A DNA stretch of 64,000 nt from Micromonospora profundi (GCF_011927785.1 NZ_JAATJK010000001.1:2108001-2172000); one strand, 5' to 3'; numbered from the stretch's first letter, positions 42,713-55,396 are shown. Numbers and translations are program-made. The notes: generated from the sequence alone by a model not told the origin.

Positions 42713-42762
42713 GGGCACCCGTATGACACCGACCGCCGCCCGCCCGGCGTACGGCAGGTCCG

Positions 42763-45007
<2,245 letters not shown>

Positions 45008-45011
<4 letters not shown>

Positions 45012-45580
45012 GCCGACCGGGCTACGGCGGAGGCGACCTGCCCGCGGTGTTTCCGGACTGGTCTCCCTACCAGGACCTGGAGTCGGCGGCGCGGGCCTAC
45101 CTGCGTGACCCGGACGTCGCCCTGGAGGCGCTCGGCGGGGTGTTGCGCGGCGCCTCGGTGCTCGGCTTCACACTGGAACGCTTCGTGAACGAGGTGAACG
45201 GCGTGTGGCAGGAGGTCGTCGTCTGCGACGGCAGCCGGCTGATCCTGTGGCACGGCGAGGACGTGCCGCCGGGGGAGGGGCCGCCGGGATCGATGACCTC
45301 GTCGTTGCGCGTGGTGCCGGTGTCCACGGTGACCGAGGTCGGCTGCCGGCGACGCCTCAACCGTTCCGAGAGCGGTGAGATCCGGGTCGACAGCATCGAC
45401 GTCTACCTGCTGCTGTCCTCGCTGGACGAGGCGCCGCCGAGCGAGGACATGGCCGGTACGCCGCGACACGACGCACTGCGCTTCGGCAAGACCCTGGACG
45501 ACGGCGGGGCCGGGCAGATCGCCCGGCTGGAGGAGTTCGCCCGGCTGGTCGCCTCGGTGGTCGGCAGGCCCCTGCTCTGA
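45008..45580 (+). CDS. Conserved actinobacterial hypothetical protein, 190 residues
   Basis: Soluble protein beginning MSRPGYGGGDLPAVFPDWSP; alpha/beta with VWQEVVVCDGSRLILWHGED and DSIDVYLLLSSLD as hydrophobic strands. I do not recognise the family with certainty, though its position between trmI and the proteasome ATPase matches a conserved uncharacterised actinobacterial gene, possibly DUF5998. ATG 45008 overlaps the preceding small ORF's stop. It ends before a hairpin terminator facing the ferredoxin gene. Confidence 0.75.
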
Positions 45581-45589
45581 GGCGTACCC

Positions 45590-45617
45590 CCGGCCGGGCC
45601 GCGCGTGGCCCGGCCGG
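45590..45617. terminator. Bidirectional hairpin between converging genes
   Basis: Perfect 11-bp stem (45590-45600 and 45607-45617), loop GCGCGT, between the hypothetical and ferredoxin stop codons. Confidence 0.75.
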
Positions 45618-45625
45618 CGGTCGGC

Positions 45626-45919
45626 TCAGTCGTCCTCGGCGTCCGGGCCGGCCACCTCGACGCCGTCACCGCGGACGACGTGGATGCAGTCGCCCGGGCA
45701 TTCCTTCGCGGAGTCGATCACTTCGAGTCGCAGGTGCTCGGGTACGTCGACCCGGCTGCCCGGCGCCATCCGCAGTTCACCGTCGGCGCCCTTGACGTAC
45801 GCCAGCCCGTCGATGTCGAACTCGAAGACCTCCGGCGCGTACTGCACGCAGAGCCCGTCGCCCGTGCAGAGATCCTGGTCCACCCAGACCTGCAACTGAT
45901 CGGTCGCGACCTCGGCCAT
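45626..45919 (-). CDS. Ferredoxin, single Fe-S cluster
   Basis: 97 residues. Cysteine spacing is [15 protein letters not shown] (Cys18, Cys24) and ECPGDCIHV (Cys74, Cys78), matching the short actinobacterial ferredoxins with one [3Fe-4S] or [4Fe-4S] cluster; the strongly acidic C-terminus is usual. It carries electrons in the cytoplasm, partner unknown. ATG 45919 is used; ATG 45934 is also possible. A ferredoxin gene divergent from the proteasome ATPase gene is a recurring neighbour in actinobacteria, though no functional link is proven. Confidence 0.88.
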   Translation of the reverse strand: MAEVATDQLQVWVDQDLCTGDGLCVQYAPEVFEFDIDGLAYVKGADGELRMAPGSRVDVPEHLRLEVIDSAKECPGDCIHVVRGDGVEVAGPDAEDD

Positions 45920-46098
45920 TGGTGCACCCCCCATGTTCTCCCGTGCCACCACCCGACGGTACCCGAACGCCCGTACCGGCCCGGCAGACCACCCCTTGGC
46001 GATCAAGGTTCAGTGACGAGGGTGTTGCGTGGGACCGAATCGGGCTCATAGCGGCTAGTGTTAGCTCAGAACGTTCAAGCCCCCCGGGGAGGTGGGAC

Positions 46099-47883
46099 GT
46101 GGCAGCACGCAGCGACGACGCGGACTCGCGCGCCGCACGGTGGGAGAAGGAAGCCCACGATCTCTCCACGCAGGTCGCGTTCCTTCAGGAGGAACTCGCT
46201 CTGGTGCGGCGTAAGTTGACCGAAAGCCCCCGACACGTCCGGCAGCTCGAAGAGCGGCTGGCGGCCACCCAGGCACAGTTGGCGCGGCTGACCGAGAACA
46301 ACGACCGGCTGGTGAGCACCCTCAAGGAGGCTCGCACGCAGATCGTCACGCTCAAGGAGGAGATCGACCGCCTCGCGCAACCGCCGAGTGGCTACGGCGT
46401 CTTCCTGGCCAAGCACGAGGACGGGACGGTGGACGTGTTCACCGGCGGCCGCAAGCTGCGGGTCGCGGTCTCGCCCTCGTTGGACACGGCCGAGTTGCGT
46501 CGTGGTCAGGAGGTCCTGCTCAACGACGCGCTCAACATCGTCGACGCGTTCGGATACGAGCGGGTCGGCGAGGTGGTGATGCTCAAGGAGATCCTGGAGG
46601 GACCAGGCGGCGGGCCGGGTGACCGGGCGCTTGTGGTCTCCCACTCGGACGAGGAGCGCATCGTGCACCTCGCCGAGACGCTCATCGGCTCGGCGATCCG
46701 GGCCGGCGACTCGCTCATGATCGAGCCCCGCTCGGCGTACGCGTACGAGCGGATCCCGAAGAGCGAGGTCGAGGAGCTGGTCCTGGAGGAGGTGCCGGAT
46801 GTCGACTACAGCGACATCGGTGGCCTCCAGTCGCAGATCGAGCAGATCCGCGACGCGGTGGAGTTGCCGTTCCTGCACGCGGACCTGTTCCGTGAGCACC
46901 AGCTCCGTCCGCCCAAGGGCATCCTGCTCTACGGGCCGCCCGGCTGCGGCAAGACGCTGATCGCCAAGGCGGTGGCCAACTCGTTGGCCAAGAAGATCGC
47001 CGAGCGGCAGGGCAAGGAGAAGCACACAAGCTTCTTCCTCAACATCAAGGGTCCGGAGCTGCTCAACAAGTACGTCGGCGAGACCGAGCGGCACATCCGG
47101 CTGATCTTCCAGCGGGCTCGGGAGAAGGCCGGCGAGGGCACGCCGGTGATCGTGTTCTTCGACGAGATGGACTCGATCTTCCGGACCCGTGGCTCCGGTG
47201 TCTCCTCCGACGTGGAGAACACCATCGTCCCGCAGTTGCTCAGCGAGATCGACGGCGTGGAGGGTCTGGAGAACGTCATCGTCATCGGCGCCTCCAACCG
47301 GGAAGACATGATCGACCCGGCGATCCTGCGTCCCGGTCGACTTGACGTGAAGATCAAGATCGAGCGGCCGGACGCCGAAGCGGCGAAGGACATCTTCTCC
47401 AAGTACATCCTCTCCGGGCTGCCGCTGCACCCGGACGACCTCGCCGAGCACGGAGCCGACCCCCAGGCCACCGTCGCGGCGATGATCGACGCCGTGGTGC
47501 TGCGGATGTACTCCGAAACCGAGGAGAACCGCTTCCTCGAAGTCACCTACGCCAACGGTGACAAGGAAGTCCTCTACTTCAAGGACTTCAACTCCGGCGC
47601 GATGATCCAGAACATCGTCGACCGGAGCAAGAAGATGGCCATCAAGGAGTTCCTCACCTCCGGTCGCAAGGGGCTGCGCCTGCAGCACCTGCTCGACGCC
47701 TGCGTCGACGAGTTCCGCGAGAACGAGGACCTCCCCAACACCACCAACCCCGACGACTGGGCCCGCATCTCCGGCAAGAAGGGTGAGCGGATCGTCTACA
47801 TCCGCACGCTCGTCTCCGGCGGCAAGGGCGCAGAGGCCGGCCGGTCCATCGAGACCGCAAGCAACACCGGCCAGTACCTCTGA
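46099..47883 (+). CDS. arc: Proteasome-associated ATPase Arc/Mpa
   Basis: 594 residues. N-terminal coiled coil (about 15-75) captures pupylated substrates; two OB folds follow (about 78-225); then the AAA domain with Walker A GPPGCGKT (Gly279-Thr286), Walker B FFDEMDS (Asp355, Glu356) and sensor GASNREDM. The C-terminus is TGQYL, whose penultimate Tyr docks into the 20S alpha ring. It unfolds Pup-tagged proteins into the proteasome. GTG 46099 follows GGGGAGG at 6 nt. It ends at a 20-bp hairpin. Confidence 0.97.
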   Translation: MAARSDDADSRAARWEKEAHDLSTQVAFLQEELALVRRKLTESPRHVRQLEERLAATQAQLARLTENNDRLVSTLKEARTQIVTLKEEIDRLAQPPSGYGVFLAKHEDGTVDVFTGGRKLRVAVSPSLDTAELRRGQEVLLNDALNIVDAFGYERVGEVVMLKEILEGPGGGPGDRALVVSHSDEERIVHLAETLIGSAIRAGDSLMIEPRSAYAYERIPKSEVEELVLEEVPDVDYSDIGGLQSQIEQIRDAVELPFLHADLFREHQLRPPKGILLYGPPGCGKTLIAKAVANSLAKKIAERQGKEKHTSFFLNIKGPELLNKYVGETERHIRLIFQRAREKAGEGTPVIVFFDEMDSIFRTRGSGVSSDVENTIVPQLLSEIDGVEGLENVIVIGASNREDMIDPAILRPGRLDVKIKIERPDAEAAKDIFSKYILSGLPLHPDDLAEHGADPQATVAAMIDAVVLRMYSETEENRFLEVTYANGDKEVLYFKDFNSGAMIQNIVDRSKKMAIKEFLTSGRKGLRLQHLLDACVDEFRENEDLPNTTNPDDWARISGKKGERIVYIRTLVSGGKGAEAGRSIETASNTGQYL

Positions 47884-47893
47884 ACCACCGGTA

Positions 47894-47938
47894 GCACCAC
47901 GGAGCCCGGGACGCGCAACGTCCCGGGCTCCGTGGTGC
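47894..47938 (+). terminator. Terminator after arc, 20-bp perfect stem
   Basis: 47894-47913 pairs with 47919-47938 around loop CGCAA, 11 bp past the arc stop, so arc and dop are probably separate transcripts. Confidence 0.88.
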
Positions 47939-48097
47939 CGCCCCCACCAGCCTCCGTCGGCACGCCAGCCGGGCACCCCGAGCTGTGGCACCGGATCACC
48001 GTCGCACCGAAGATCATCAAGTGCCGACGCGACGCCGCGAGGGGGCGACACCGGAACCCGGCTGCACCGGCGCGCCCCCCTCCCCGAACAGTCGGAC

Positions 48098-48103
48098 TAC
48101 GCT
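48098..48103 (+). promoter_or_regulatory. TACGCT -10 box, candidate dop promoter
   Basis: TACGCT lies 45 bp before ATG 48149. The nearby ATG 48108 is out of frame with dop, so a leader of about 40 nt is expected. Confidence 0.35.
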
Positions 48104-48148
48104 CGACATGACGGGGGACCGGGTCGGGCGAGCGAAGCGGGTAGGTCG

Positions 48149-49666
48149 ATGAGCGTAAGACGGATCATGGGCACCGAGGTCGAGTACGGCATCTCCGTGC
48201 CCGGCCAGGCCGGAGCCAACCCGATGGTCACCTCGTCGCAGGTGGTAAACGCCTACGGGGCCCGGCCCGAGCTCAACCGGGGCGGGCGCGCCCGCTGGGA
48301 CTACGAGGAGGAGTCGCCGCTGCGCGACGCCCGCGGCTTCACCTACTCCGGGGCCGCGTACGACCCCGCCGAGGCTCTCGCGGACGAGGACCTCGGCCTG
48401 GCCAACGTGATACTCACCAACGGCGCTCGGCTCTACGTGGACCACGCCCACCCCGAATACTCCACCCCCGAGGTCACCACCCCCCGGGACATCGTGCGCT
48501 GGGACAAGGCCGGCGAGCGGGTGATGGCCGAGGCGTCCCGCCGGGCCGCCACCATCCCCGGCACCCAGCCGATCCACCTCTACAAGAACAACACCGACAA
48601 CAAGGGCGCGAGCTACGGCGCCCACGAGAACTACCTGATGCGCCGGCAGACGCCGTTCGCCGACATCGTGGCGTACCTGACGCCGTTCTTCGTCACCCGG
48701 CAGATCGTCTGCGGCGCGGGCCGGGTCGGCATCGGGCAGGACGGCGGTCAGAGCGGCTTCCAGATCTCCCAGCGTGCCGACTTCTTCGAGGTCGAGGTGG
48801 GCCTGGAGACCACGCTCAAACGGCCGATCATCAACACCCGCGACGAGCCGCACGCCGACGCCGACAAGTACCGCCGGCTGCACGTCATCATCGGCGACGC
48901 CAACCTCTCCGAGATCTCCACCTACCTCAAGGTCGGCACCACCGCGCTGATCCTCACGATGATCGAGGAGAAGGCGCTCACCGCCGATCTGGGCATCGCC
49001 GACCCGGTCAGCGAGTTGCGCGCGGTCAGCCACGACCCCTCCCTGTCGCACCTGATGCGGCTGCGCGACGGTCGCCGGCTCACCGCACTTGACCTGCAGT
49101 GGGCGTACCTGGAGCGGGTTCGGTCCTTTGTCGACGACCGCTACGGCACCGACGTCGACGAGCAGACCGCCGACGTGCTCGACCGGTGGGAGAGCGTGCT
49201 GGACCGGCTCGGCCGGGACCCGATGCTGTGCGCCGACGAGCTGGACTGGGTGGCCAAGCTGCGGCTGCTGGAGGGCTACCGCGAGCGGGAGAAGCTCGGC
49301 TGGGGCTCGCACAAGCTTCAGCTCGTCGACCTCCAGTACTCCGACGTACGGCCGGAGAAGGGCCTCTACCACCGGCTGGTCTCGCGGGGGGCGATGAAGA
49401 CGCTGCTCACCGACGACGAGACCCGCACCGCGATGACCGAGCCGCCGGAGGACACCCGGGCCTACTTCCGTGGCCGCTGCCTCGCCCAGTACGCCTCCGA
49501 GGTGGTCGCCGCCAGCTGGGACTCGGTGATCTTCGACGTGGGCCGGGAGTCGCTGGTCCGGGTGCCGATGATGGAGCCGGAGCGGGGCACCCGCGCGCAC
49601 GTCGGTGCGCTGTTCGACCGCTGCGCCAGCGCCAAGGACCTGCTGGAGACGTTGACCGGAGGCTGA
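48149..49666 (+). CDS. dop: Deamidase/depupylase Dop
   Basis: 505 residues, glutamine-synthetase-like fold. [13 protein letters not shown] is the ATP/Mg-binding start; the disordered Dop-loop that distinguishes it from PafA follows (about 40-80). [20 protein letters not shown] and [18 protein letters not shown] are shared with PafA. Dop converts the C-terminal Gln of Pup to Glu and removes Pup from substrates. Pup here ends in Gln, so Dop is required for pupylation. It has its own promoter region and terminator. Confidence 0.96.
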   Translation: MSVRRIMGTEVEYGISVPGQAGANPMVTSSQVVNAYGARPELNRGGRARWDYEEESPLRDARGFTYSGAAYDPAEALADEDLGLANVILTNGARLYVDHAHPEYSTPEVTTPRDIVRWDKAGERVMAEASRRAATIPGTQPIHLYKNNTDNKGASYGAHENYLMRRQTPFADIVAYLTPFFVTRQIVCGAGRVGIGQDGGQSGFQISQRADFFEVEVGLETTLKRPIINTRDEPHADADKYRRLHVIIGDANLSEISTYLKVGTTALILTMIEEKALTADLGIADPVSELRAVSHDPSLSHLMRLRDGRRLTALDLQWAYLERVRSFVDDRYGTDVDEQTADVLDRWESVLDRLGRDPMLCADELDWVAKLRLLEGYREREKLGWGSHKLQLVDLQYSDVRPEKGLYHRLVSRGAMKTLLTDDETRTAMTEPPEDTRAYFRGRCLAQYASEVVAASWDSVIFDVGRESLVRVPMMEPERGTRAHVGALFDRCASAKDLLETLTGG

Positions 49667-49680
49667 ATCCGCGTCCGGAT

Positions 49681-49719
49681 GCCCGTCGTGTGCCGTAACC
49701 CGGCGCGCGGCGGGCTTTT
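49681..49719 (+). terminator. Terminator after dop with U-tract
   Basis: 13-bp stem with three G-U pairs (49681-49693 with 49703-49715), followed by TTTT. It separates dop from pup, implying separate pup transcription. Confidence 0.75.
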
Positions 49720-49735
49720 CGTCGCCCAGGCGAGG

Positions 49736-49741
49736 TAAGTT
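49736..49741 (+). promoter_or_regulatory. TAAGTT -10 box for pup
   Basis: TAAGTT is followed by GGAGGAGG 15 bp later and ATG 49771, giving a short leader with a strong ribosome binding site, as fits a highly produced tag protein. Confidence 0.5.
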
Positions 49742-49770
49742 CATCGCAGACGATCGTGGAGGAGGCAGCA

Positions 49771-49986
49771 ATGGCCACTCATGACAGCGGCGGCCAGTCG
49801 CAGTCCGGCAAGTCCCGGCAGGGCGAGGAGATCGAGGACGTCACCACCGAGGCCAACCCCGAGGTGGCCGAGCGGCACGCCGAGATCACCGAGGACGTCG
49901 ACGACCTGCTCGACGAGATCGACTCCGTCCTCGAAGAGAACGCCGAGGAATTCGTGAGGGGTTACGTACAAAAGGGAGGTCAGTGA
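49771..49986 (+). CDS. pup: Prokaryotic ubiquitin-like protein Pup
   Basis: 71 residues. Disordered, acidic protein with the conserved C-terminal half: TEDVDDLLDEIDSVLEENAE is the helix that binds the Arc coiled coil, and FVRGYVQKGGQ the conjugation end. The final residue is Gln, which Dop must deamidate to Glu before PafA can attach Pup to substrate lysines. ATG 49771 follows a very strong GGAGGAGG. Confidence 0.98.
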   Translation: MATHDSGGQSQSGKSRQGEEIEDVTTEANPEVAERHAEITEDVDDLLDEIDSVLEENAEEFVRGYVQKGGQ

Positions 49987-49991
49987 GCATA

Positions 49992-49997
49992 TAGGGT
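49992..49997 (+). promoter_or_regulatory. TAGGGT -10 box before the endonuclease VII-like gene
   Basis: TAGGGT lies 10 nt before ATG 50008 and 5 nt after the pup stop. It suggests that the nuclease-prcB-prcA segment can be transcribed apart from pup. Confidence 0.45.
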
Positions 49998-50007
49998 CAA
50001 TTCGGAC

Positions 50008-50694
50008 ATGCCGAGAACGAGCGATGATCGGGACGGCCTTCGCCGCTGCCGAGATTGTGGCGAATGGAAGGCGCTCGATCAGTTCTGTGCGAGTTCGAAG
50101 AGACCGGAGGGGCGGGGCAGCTACTGCAAGCTCTGCTTCAACGAGCGGTCCAAGGCAAGCTACGCGCGTCGGGTGAAGGCGAAATTCGACCGTGAGGTGC
50201 GCCAAGGGCGCGTCGTGCCGGAGGGACACAAGCACTGCCCGGCCTGCGGCGAGGTCAAGCCGTTCGATGCCTTTCCCCGCAACCGGGCCGACACGTCCGG
50301 CTATGCCACCTACTGCAAGCCCTGCCACAACACCAGGACCAGAGAGACCAAAGAGCGGCTGTACGGCGGGACGCGCGAATACCACCTGCGGCGGCGTTAC
50401 GGCGTCGGGGAGAAGGAGTTTCAGGAACTCCTCGCCGAGCAGGGCGGCGTCTGCGCCGTCTGTGGCCGCCCCGATCCGGAACATCTGGACCACGATCATC
50501 GCACCGGATGGGTGCGCGGGATACTCTGCTTCAACTGCAACGGTGGTCTTGGCCAGTTCCGTGACAGTCCCATGAGGCTGGCCAGGGCGATCACGTACCT
50601 GAGAGGAACCACGTGGCAGCGGGCTTTGATCCATCCGGGCGTCTACCAGATGTGTTCACCAACGCGGGGACGTCCTCCTTCACCACGTTCCTGA
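50008..50694 (+). CDS. Endonuclease VII-like HNH protein between pup and prcB
   Basis: 228 residues with three zinc-binding units in tandem: C14xxC17...C40xxC43; C77xxC80...C103xxC106; and an endonuclease VII-type HNH unit with C149xxC152, catalytic DHDH (161-164) and C174xxC177. The first two are degenerate treble-clef-like knuckles. Recombination endonuclease VII of T4 resolves branched DNA; activity here is inferred. The gene occupies the same slot in other actinobacteria (for example Streptomyces). Its last 82 bp overlap prcB in another frame. Confidence 0.88.
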   Translation: MPRTSDDRDGLRRCRDCGEWKALDQFCASSKRPEGRGSYCKLCFNERSKASYARRVKAKFDREVRQGRVVPEGHKHCPACGEVKPFDAFPRNRADTSGYATYCKPCHNTRTRETKERLYGGTREYHLRRRYGVGEKEFQELLAEQGGVCAVCGRPDPEHLDHDHRTGWVRGILCFNCNGGLGQFRDSPMRLARAITYLRGTTWQRALIHPGVYQMCSPTRGRPPSPRS

Positions 50695-51452
50695 GTCGGG
50701 TGGCCCCCGAGATGCTGCCCGGACGGCGGCCGCTGCCGCCGGGCATGGCCGCCGACCTGGCGCCGCACGCGACAACCATCGTGGCCATCTCGGCCGCCGA
50801 TGGCGTGGTGATGGCCGGCGACCGACGGGCCACCATGGGCAACCTGATCGCCCAGCGTGACATCGAGAAGGTGCACCCCGCCGACGCGTACTCGTTGGTC
50901 GGCATCGCGGGCACCGCGGGCATCGGCATCGAGCTGATGCGACTGTTCCAGGTGGAGTTGGAGCACTACGAGAAGATCGAGGGCGCGATGCTCTCGCTCG
51001 ACGGCAAGGCCAACCGGCTGGCGTCGATGATCCGGGGCAACCTGGGTGCTGCCATGCAGGGTCTCGCGGTGGTGCCGCTGTTCGCCGGCTTCGACCTGGC
51101 CGCCGCCGACCCGGCGAAGGCCGGTCGGATCTTCAGCTTCGACGTGACCGGCGGCCCGTACGAGGAGACCGGTTACGACGCGATCGGCTCCGGTTCGCTC
51201 TTCGCGAAGTCGGCTCTGAAGAAGCGTTTCCGGGCCGGCCTGTCCGTCGAGGACGCGACCCGGCTCGCTGTCGAGGCGCTCTACGACGCGGCCGACGACG
51301 ACACCGCGACCGGCGGACCGGACCTGACCCGCCGGATCTATCCGGTGGTGATGACCGCCACCGCCGAGGGCACCCGTCGGCTGACCGATCCCGAGACGGC
51401 AGCTATCGCCGAAGGTGTGGTCAGCGGCCGGATGGAGAACCCGGGCGGCTGA
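50613..51452 (+). CDS. prcB: 20S proteasome beta subunit PrcB
   Basis: 279 residues. A 53-residue propeptide ends PHA, and autocleavage exposes Thr54 (TTIVAI), the N-terminal nucleophile. Lys in [12 protein letters not shown] loop is replaced as in PrcB of relatives; [20 protein letters not shown] is conserved. Start GTG 50613 preserves a propeptide of the expected length (57 in M. tuberculosis). It begins inside the nuclease gene, an 82-nt overlap; translational coupling is probable. Confidence 0.96.
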   Translation: MAAGFDPSGRLPDVFTNAGTSSFTTFLSRVAPEMLPGRRPLPPGMAADLAPHATTIVAISAADGVVMAGDRRATMGNLIAQRDIEKVHPADAYSLVGIAGTAGIGIELMRLFQVELEHYEKIEGAMLSLDGKANRLASMIRGNLGAAMQGLAVVPLFAGFDLAAADPAKAGRIFSFDVTGGPYEETGYDAIGSGSLFAKSALKKRFRAGLSVEDATRLAVEALYDAADDDTATGGPDLTRRIYPVVMTATAEGTRRLTDPETAAIAEGVVSGRMENPGG

Positions 51453-51513
51453 GCCCCGTCCACCCCCACCCGTCAGCAGTCGTCAGCACAGCGCCGTAAG
51501 GAGAACCGCCGCC

Positions 51514-52344
51514 GTGGCCATGCAGTTCTACGCCTCGCCCGAACAGATCATGCGCGACCGTTCCGAGCTGGCCCGCAAGGGCATCGCTCGGGGCCGCAGC
51601 GCGGTGGTCCTGAGCTACTCCGGCGGCGTGCTCTTCGTCGCGGAGAACCTCTCCAGTGCCCTGCACAAGGTCAGCGAGATCTACGACCGGATCGGCTTCG
51701 CCGCGGTCGGCCGCTACAACGAGTTCGAGAATCTGCGCCGGGCCGGTGTGCGGATGGCCGACCTGAACGGGCTCAGCTACGACCGGCGTGATGTCACAGG
51801 CCGCGCGCTGGCGAACGCCTTCGCGCAGACCCTCGGTGCGATCTTCACGGAGCAGTCGAAGCCGTTCGAGGTGGAGATCTGCGTGGCGGAGGTCGGGGCG
51901 ACTGCCGAGGATGACGAGTTGTACCGGCTCACCTATGACGGCTCGGTCAACGACGAGCCGGGGCGGATGGCGATGGGTGGCCAGGCCGAGGCGATCACCG
52001 GGGTGCTGAAGTCGCAGCACCGTCCGGACATGTCCCTCGCCGAGGCGGCCCGCGTTGCGGTGCAGGCGTTGAGCGCCGTCGGCGGGGAGGGCGGCGCGGC
52101 CCGTACGATCGCCGCCAACCAGCTCGAGGTGGCGGTGCTGGACCGCCAGCGGGTGGGGCGTACGTTCCGCCGCATCACGGGCGCGGCCCTGACGGCGCTG
52201 CTGGACGGCGACGTCGCCGCCACGGACCAGCCGGCCGAGGCGGGCGGCCCGGACACGCCGGCGGTGCCGACAACGGAGCCGCACAAGCCGACGACGTCGG
52301 CGGGCTCCGCCGATCTGGAGGACAAGCCGGCCGACGGCAAGTAA
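51514..52344 (+). CDS. prcA: 20S proteasome alpha subunit PrcA
   Basis: 276 residues, with [20 protein letters not shown] as the N-terminal gate helix, [11 protein letters not shown], and [16 protein letters not shown] typical of actinobacterial PrcA. The C-terminal 45 residues ([18 protein letters not shown]) are disordered, longer than in mycobacteria. Start GTG 51514 follows AAGGAGA at about 9 nt; ATG 51520 is an alternative two codons in. It forms the outer rings that Arc docks to. Confidence 0.97.
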   Translation: MAMQFYASPEQIMRDRSELARKGIARGRSAVVLSYSGGVLFVAENLSSALHKVSEIYDRIGFAAVGRYNEFENLRRAGVRMADLNGLSYDRRDVTGRALANAFAQTLGAIFTEQSKPFEVEICVAEVGATAEDDELYRLTYDGSVNDEPGRMAMGGQAEAITGVLKSQHRPDMSLAEAARVAVQALSAVGGEGGAARTIAANQLEVAVLDRQRVGRTFRRITGAALTALLDGDVAATDQPAEAGGPDTPAVPTTEPHKPTTSAGSADLEDKPADGK

Positions 52345-52533
52345 CACCAGCACTGCGAGCTGCCCACGGTGGCGGCAGCGCGGCGTCGCCTGCCGGCGGC
52401 CAGCGCTGCCGCCATCAGCCGTTGGTAAGCGCTGCCGCCTGCGCTGGTGATTGTTACCCAGGACGGCACCGACGTCCCTCTGACGAGGATGAACGTCCTG
52501 CGGCACGTACCCCCGCCTGGGAACTTCGGCCGG

Positions 52534-53310
52534 TCAGGCCGGGGCGGGGTTGACGAGCGCCTGGGTGGCGACGAACGCCGCGACGGCGAAGACGAGCCAG
52601 GCGAAGGCGCGTTGCAGCCGGTGGGTGGGCAGCCGGGTGGCGAGCCGGCCGGCGGCCAGCGAACCGATGATGGCCGCTGCGGTGAACGCCACTGTGATGC
52701 CGTAGTCGAGGGCGACGTCGCCGAGGTGGGCGGCGAAGCCGGCGGCGGAGTTGATGACGATGATGGCCAGTGAGGTGGCGACGGCGGTCGGCATGGTCAG
52801 GCCGAGCAGCAGGACCAGCGCGGGGATGATGAGGAAGCCGCCGCCGACGCCGAACAGGCCGGTGAGGAAGCCGACGCTGAGGCCGGCGGCGACAGATTTG
52901 GGCAGGCAGCCACGCCAGTTGATGCCGCCGCCGGGCAGGGCGCAGTCACCGCCGGAGTCGTCGGTGTCGCGCAGCATCCGTAGGCCGGCGACGACCATGA
53001 GGGCGGCGAAGCCGCCGAGGACGACGCGGGGGTCGAGGAGCCGGTTGACGGCGGCGCCGGCGAACGTCGCCGCCGCGCCCGTGCCGCCGATGACGGCGGC
53101 CAGGCGCCACCGCACCAGGCCGGCTCGCAGCCGGGGGAGCAGTGCGGTGGCCGACGAGACGCCGACCACGAGCAGGGACGTGGGGACCGCTGCGGCGAGC
53201 GTGAGGCCGGCACCGTAGACGAGGGCGGGGACGGCCAGGATCGAACCGCCCCCGCCGAGCAGGCCGAGCAGGACGCCGACGAGGGCACCCAACCCGATCG
53301 CGGCGATCAT
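52534..53310 (-). CDS. TSUP/TauE sulfite or sulfur exporter
   Basis: 258 residues with eight helices in two halves, each opening with a Gly-rich motif: GLLGGGGSILAVPALVY (about 17-33) and GLFGVGGGFLIIPALVLL (about 150-167). The TSUP family exports sulfite or other sulfur compounds. It is the last gene of the CstR-controlled operon, where it would remove sulfite or thiosulfate formed from persulfides. Gap to the rhodanese gene is 72 bp. Confidence 0.9.
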   Translation of the reverse strand: MIAAIGLGALVGVLLGLLGGGGSILAVPALVYGAGLTLAAAVPTSLLVVGVSSATALLPRLRAGLVRWRLAAVIGGTGAAATFAGAAVNRLLDPRVVLGGFAALMVVAGLRMLRDTDDSGGDCALPGGGINWRGCLPKSVAAGLSVGFLTGLFGVGGGFLIIPALVLLLGLTMPTAVATSLAIIVINSAAGFAAHLGDVALDYGITVAFTAAAIIGSLAAGRLATRLPTHRLQRAFAWLVFAVAAFVATQALVNPAPA

Positions 53311-53382
53311 GCGTCACCTGCTCCCGGCCGACCCGCGCCGGTCGGCCGGGAACGTGTGCTGCTGCACCGACAGCGCATGGCG

Positions 53383-53970
53383 CTACCGCTGGTCCGTGGC
53401 GAGGGCCCTGACGACCTGGTCGACGGTGGTGCGGGGGCCACGGTTGTACGGGAGTTTGGCCAGCATCATGCCCATGGCGCAGGTGTTGGTGAGCGCGGCG
53501 ACGGTGAGGCCGGCGCCGATGAACGCGGCGACCCACTTGACCGGCTCGACAAGGGCGCTGACGAGCACAGCGACCAGGACGATGCTGCCGGCGACGAGGC
53601 GGACCTGCCGTTCGAGATCCCAGCGGGGTGTGCCCGTGGTGACCGGTGCGTGAGCGGCCTGCCAGGCGTTGATGCCGCCGGTGAGGACCCGTACGTTCGG
53701 CAGGCCGGCAGTGGCGAGAGCCTGCTCGGCCTGGGCGGCGCGCTGCCCGGAGCGGCAGACGAGCACGACCTGCTCGTCGAGGTGGGCGCGGAGTTCGTCG
53801 CGGTGCTCGCGCAGCAGGTCCAGCGGCACGTTGTAGGCGCCGGGGATGTGCGCGCTCTCGAACTCGGCAGGGGTACGCACGTCGATCAGTCGAGGTGCCT
53901 GGCCGGTGCCGATGAGGTCCTGCAGGGCGGCGACGTCGAGGCTGGCCGGGATGCTTGTGGGCGTGGTCAT
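53383..53970 (-). CDS. Membrane-anchored rhodanese (YgaP-like)
   Basis: 195 residues. Rhodanese domain (about 10-110) with RLIDVRTPAEF and the active-site loop VVLVCRSGQRA (Cys72), followed by two transmembrane helices (about 125-165, DUF2892), the layout of E. coli YgaP. It moves sulfane sulfur at the inner membrane. Starts 37 bp after the dioxygenase gene stop, same strand. Confidence 0.92.
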   Translation of the reverse strand: MTTPTSIPASLDVAALQDLIGTGQAPRLIDVRTPAEFESAHIPGAYNVPLDLLREHRDELRAHLDEQVVLVCRSGQRAAQAEQALATAGLPNVRVLTGGINAWQAAHAPVTTGTPRWDLERQVRLVAGSIVLVAVLVSALVEPVKWVAAFIGAGLTVAALTNTCAMGMMLAKLPYNRGPRTTVDQVVRALATDQR

Positions 53971-54007
53971 GTGGTGCTGTTGCTCCTATTCGGTTTCGGG
54001 GGAGGGG

Positions 54008-55396
54008 TCAGTTTCCGGGGACGGTGGGCAGGCCGGCGTCAGCGGCGACGGCGTAGGAGTCGTCGATGTGCACGACCTCGCGGCCGGCTCGTTGCAGCAG
54101 GCTGCTGGCGATCGCTGCCCGGTAGCCGGAGCCGCAGTGCACCCACACCGTGCCGGCCGGTACGTCGTCGAGCCGGTGTGGCAGGTCGGGCAGCGGGATG
54201 TGGGTCACGCCGTCGATGTGCTCGGTACGCCATTCGTTCGTCATGCGTACGTCGAGCACCACGTCGGCGGCGGGCAGGCCGGAGTTGCCGGCGCGGGCGG
54301 CGGCGAGGTCGGCGAAGGACGCCGTGGTGAGGGTGGACAGTCGGGAGTCGTCGTCGGCGGCCCACTGCTCGGGGCTGCCGGTGGCTGCGGCGGCGGGCCT
54401 GTCGATCCCGATGCGGGCCAGTTCCCGCTGCGCGTCGGCGACCTGCTGCTCGCTGTCGCCGAGGAGGGTGATCGGTGCGCCCCACGGTGCCATCCAGCCC
54501 AGCCAGGTCGACATCGGGCCGTCGAGGCCGAAGCTCAGGGTGCCGGTGAGGTGCCGGTGCGCGAACGCCTTGCGGGCGCGCAGGTCGACCACCCACTCCC
54601 CGTCGGCGATCCGCTGAGCCAGCGCGGCCGGGTCGGCGACGGCGACCGGGGTGAGGTCGACGAGGTCGGCGCCCGCGGTGTTACGGGCACCCATGTGCGC
54701 GTAGTAGGCCGGGTAGGCGTCCAACCCGGCGAGGGTCTGCTTGACGAAGTCGTCGGCCTCCAGGCGCAGCGCCGGGTTGGCGGTGCGTTCCCGGCCGATT
54801 GTCGACTCGGGGGCGTCGGACTGGGTGGCGGAGCAGAAGCTGCCGAAGCCGTGGGTGGGCCACACCTGGGCGCCGTCGGGCAGGAGGTCGGCCAGCCGGT
54901 GCGCGGAGGCGTACTGACGCTCGGCGAGGGTGTGGGCGTGCTGCTTGCCGAGCAGGTCGGTGCGGCCTGTGGTGCCGAACAGCAGGGAGCCGCCGGTGAA
55001 CACACCCACCGGGCCGTCGTCGCCGTCGAGGACGTAGGACAGGTGGTGGAAGGTGTGCCCGGGGGTGCCCACGACCCGCAGCCGCATCCGCTCCGACACC
55101 GTGATCGTGTCACCGTCGGTGACCGGCCGCCGCTCGAAGTCGACCTCGTCGTCGGCCGCGACCAGGTACGTCGCGCCGGTGAGCCGGGCGAGGGCGAGCC
55201 CTCCCGAGACGTAGTCGTTGTGCAGGTGGGTCTCGGCGACGTGTGTGATGCGTACGCCGAGACTGCCGGCCAGCGCCAGGAGACGGTCGATGTCGCGTTG
55301 CGGGTCGACGACGATCGCCACCTCGCCGTCGTGGGCAAGATAGCTGCGGTCTCCCAGGGACGAGGTCTGCACGACCTCCACACTCAGGTCCGTCAC
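54008..55396 (-). CDS. Persulfide dioxygenase-rhodanese fusion (CstB-like)
   Basis: 462 residues. N-terminal metallo-beta-lactamase domain (1-240) with ETHLHNDY (His57, His59, Asp61) and GTPGHTFHH (His114) matches ETHE1/CstB persulfide dioxygenases. Two rhodanese domains follow: about 265-350, which lacks an active-site Cys (LRARKAFAHRHL region), and about 370-455 with VWVHCGSGYRA. It oxidises persulfides to sulfite or thiosulfate. GTG 55396 has AGGAGATAG upstream. Controlled by the CstR-like repressor. Confidence 0.92.
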   Translation of the reverse strand: MTDLSVEVVQTSSLGDRSYLAHDGEVAIVVDPQRDIDRLLALAGSLGVRITHVAETHLHNDYVSGGLALARLTGATYLVAADDEVDFERRPVTDGDTITVSERMRLRVVGTPGHTFHHLSYVLDGDDGPVGVFTGGSLLFGTTGRTDLLGKQHAHTLAERQYASAHRLADLLPDGAQVWPTHGFGSFCSATQSDAPESTIGRERTANPALRLEADDFVKQTLAGLDAYPAYYAHMGARNTAGADLVDLTPVAVADPAALAQRIADGEWVVDLRARKAFAHRHLTGTLSFGLDGPMSTWLGWMAPWGAPITLLGDSEQQVADAQRELARIGIDRPAAAATGSPEQWAADDDSRLSTLTTASFADLAAARAGNSGLPAADVVLDVRMTNEWRTEHIDGVTHIPLPDLPHRLDDVPAGTVWVHCGSGYRAAIASSLLQRAGREVVHIDDSYAVAADAGLPTVPGN

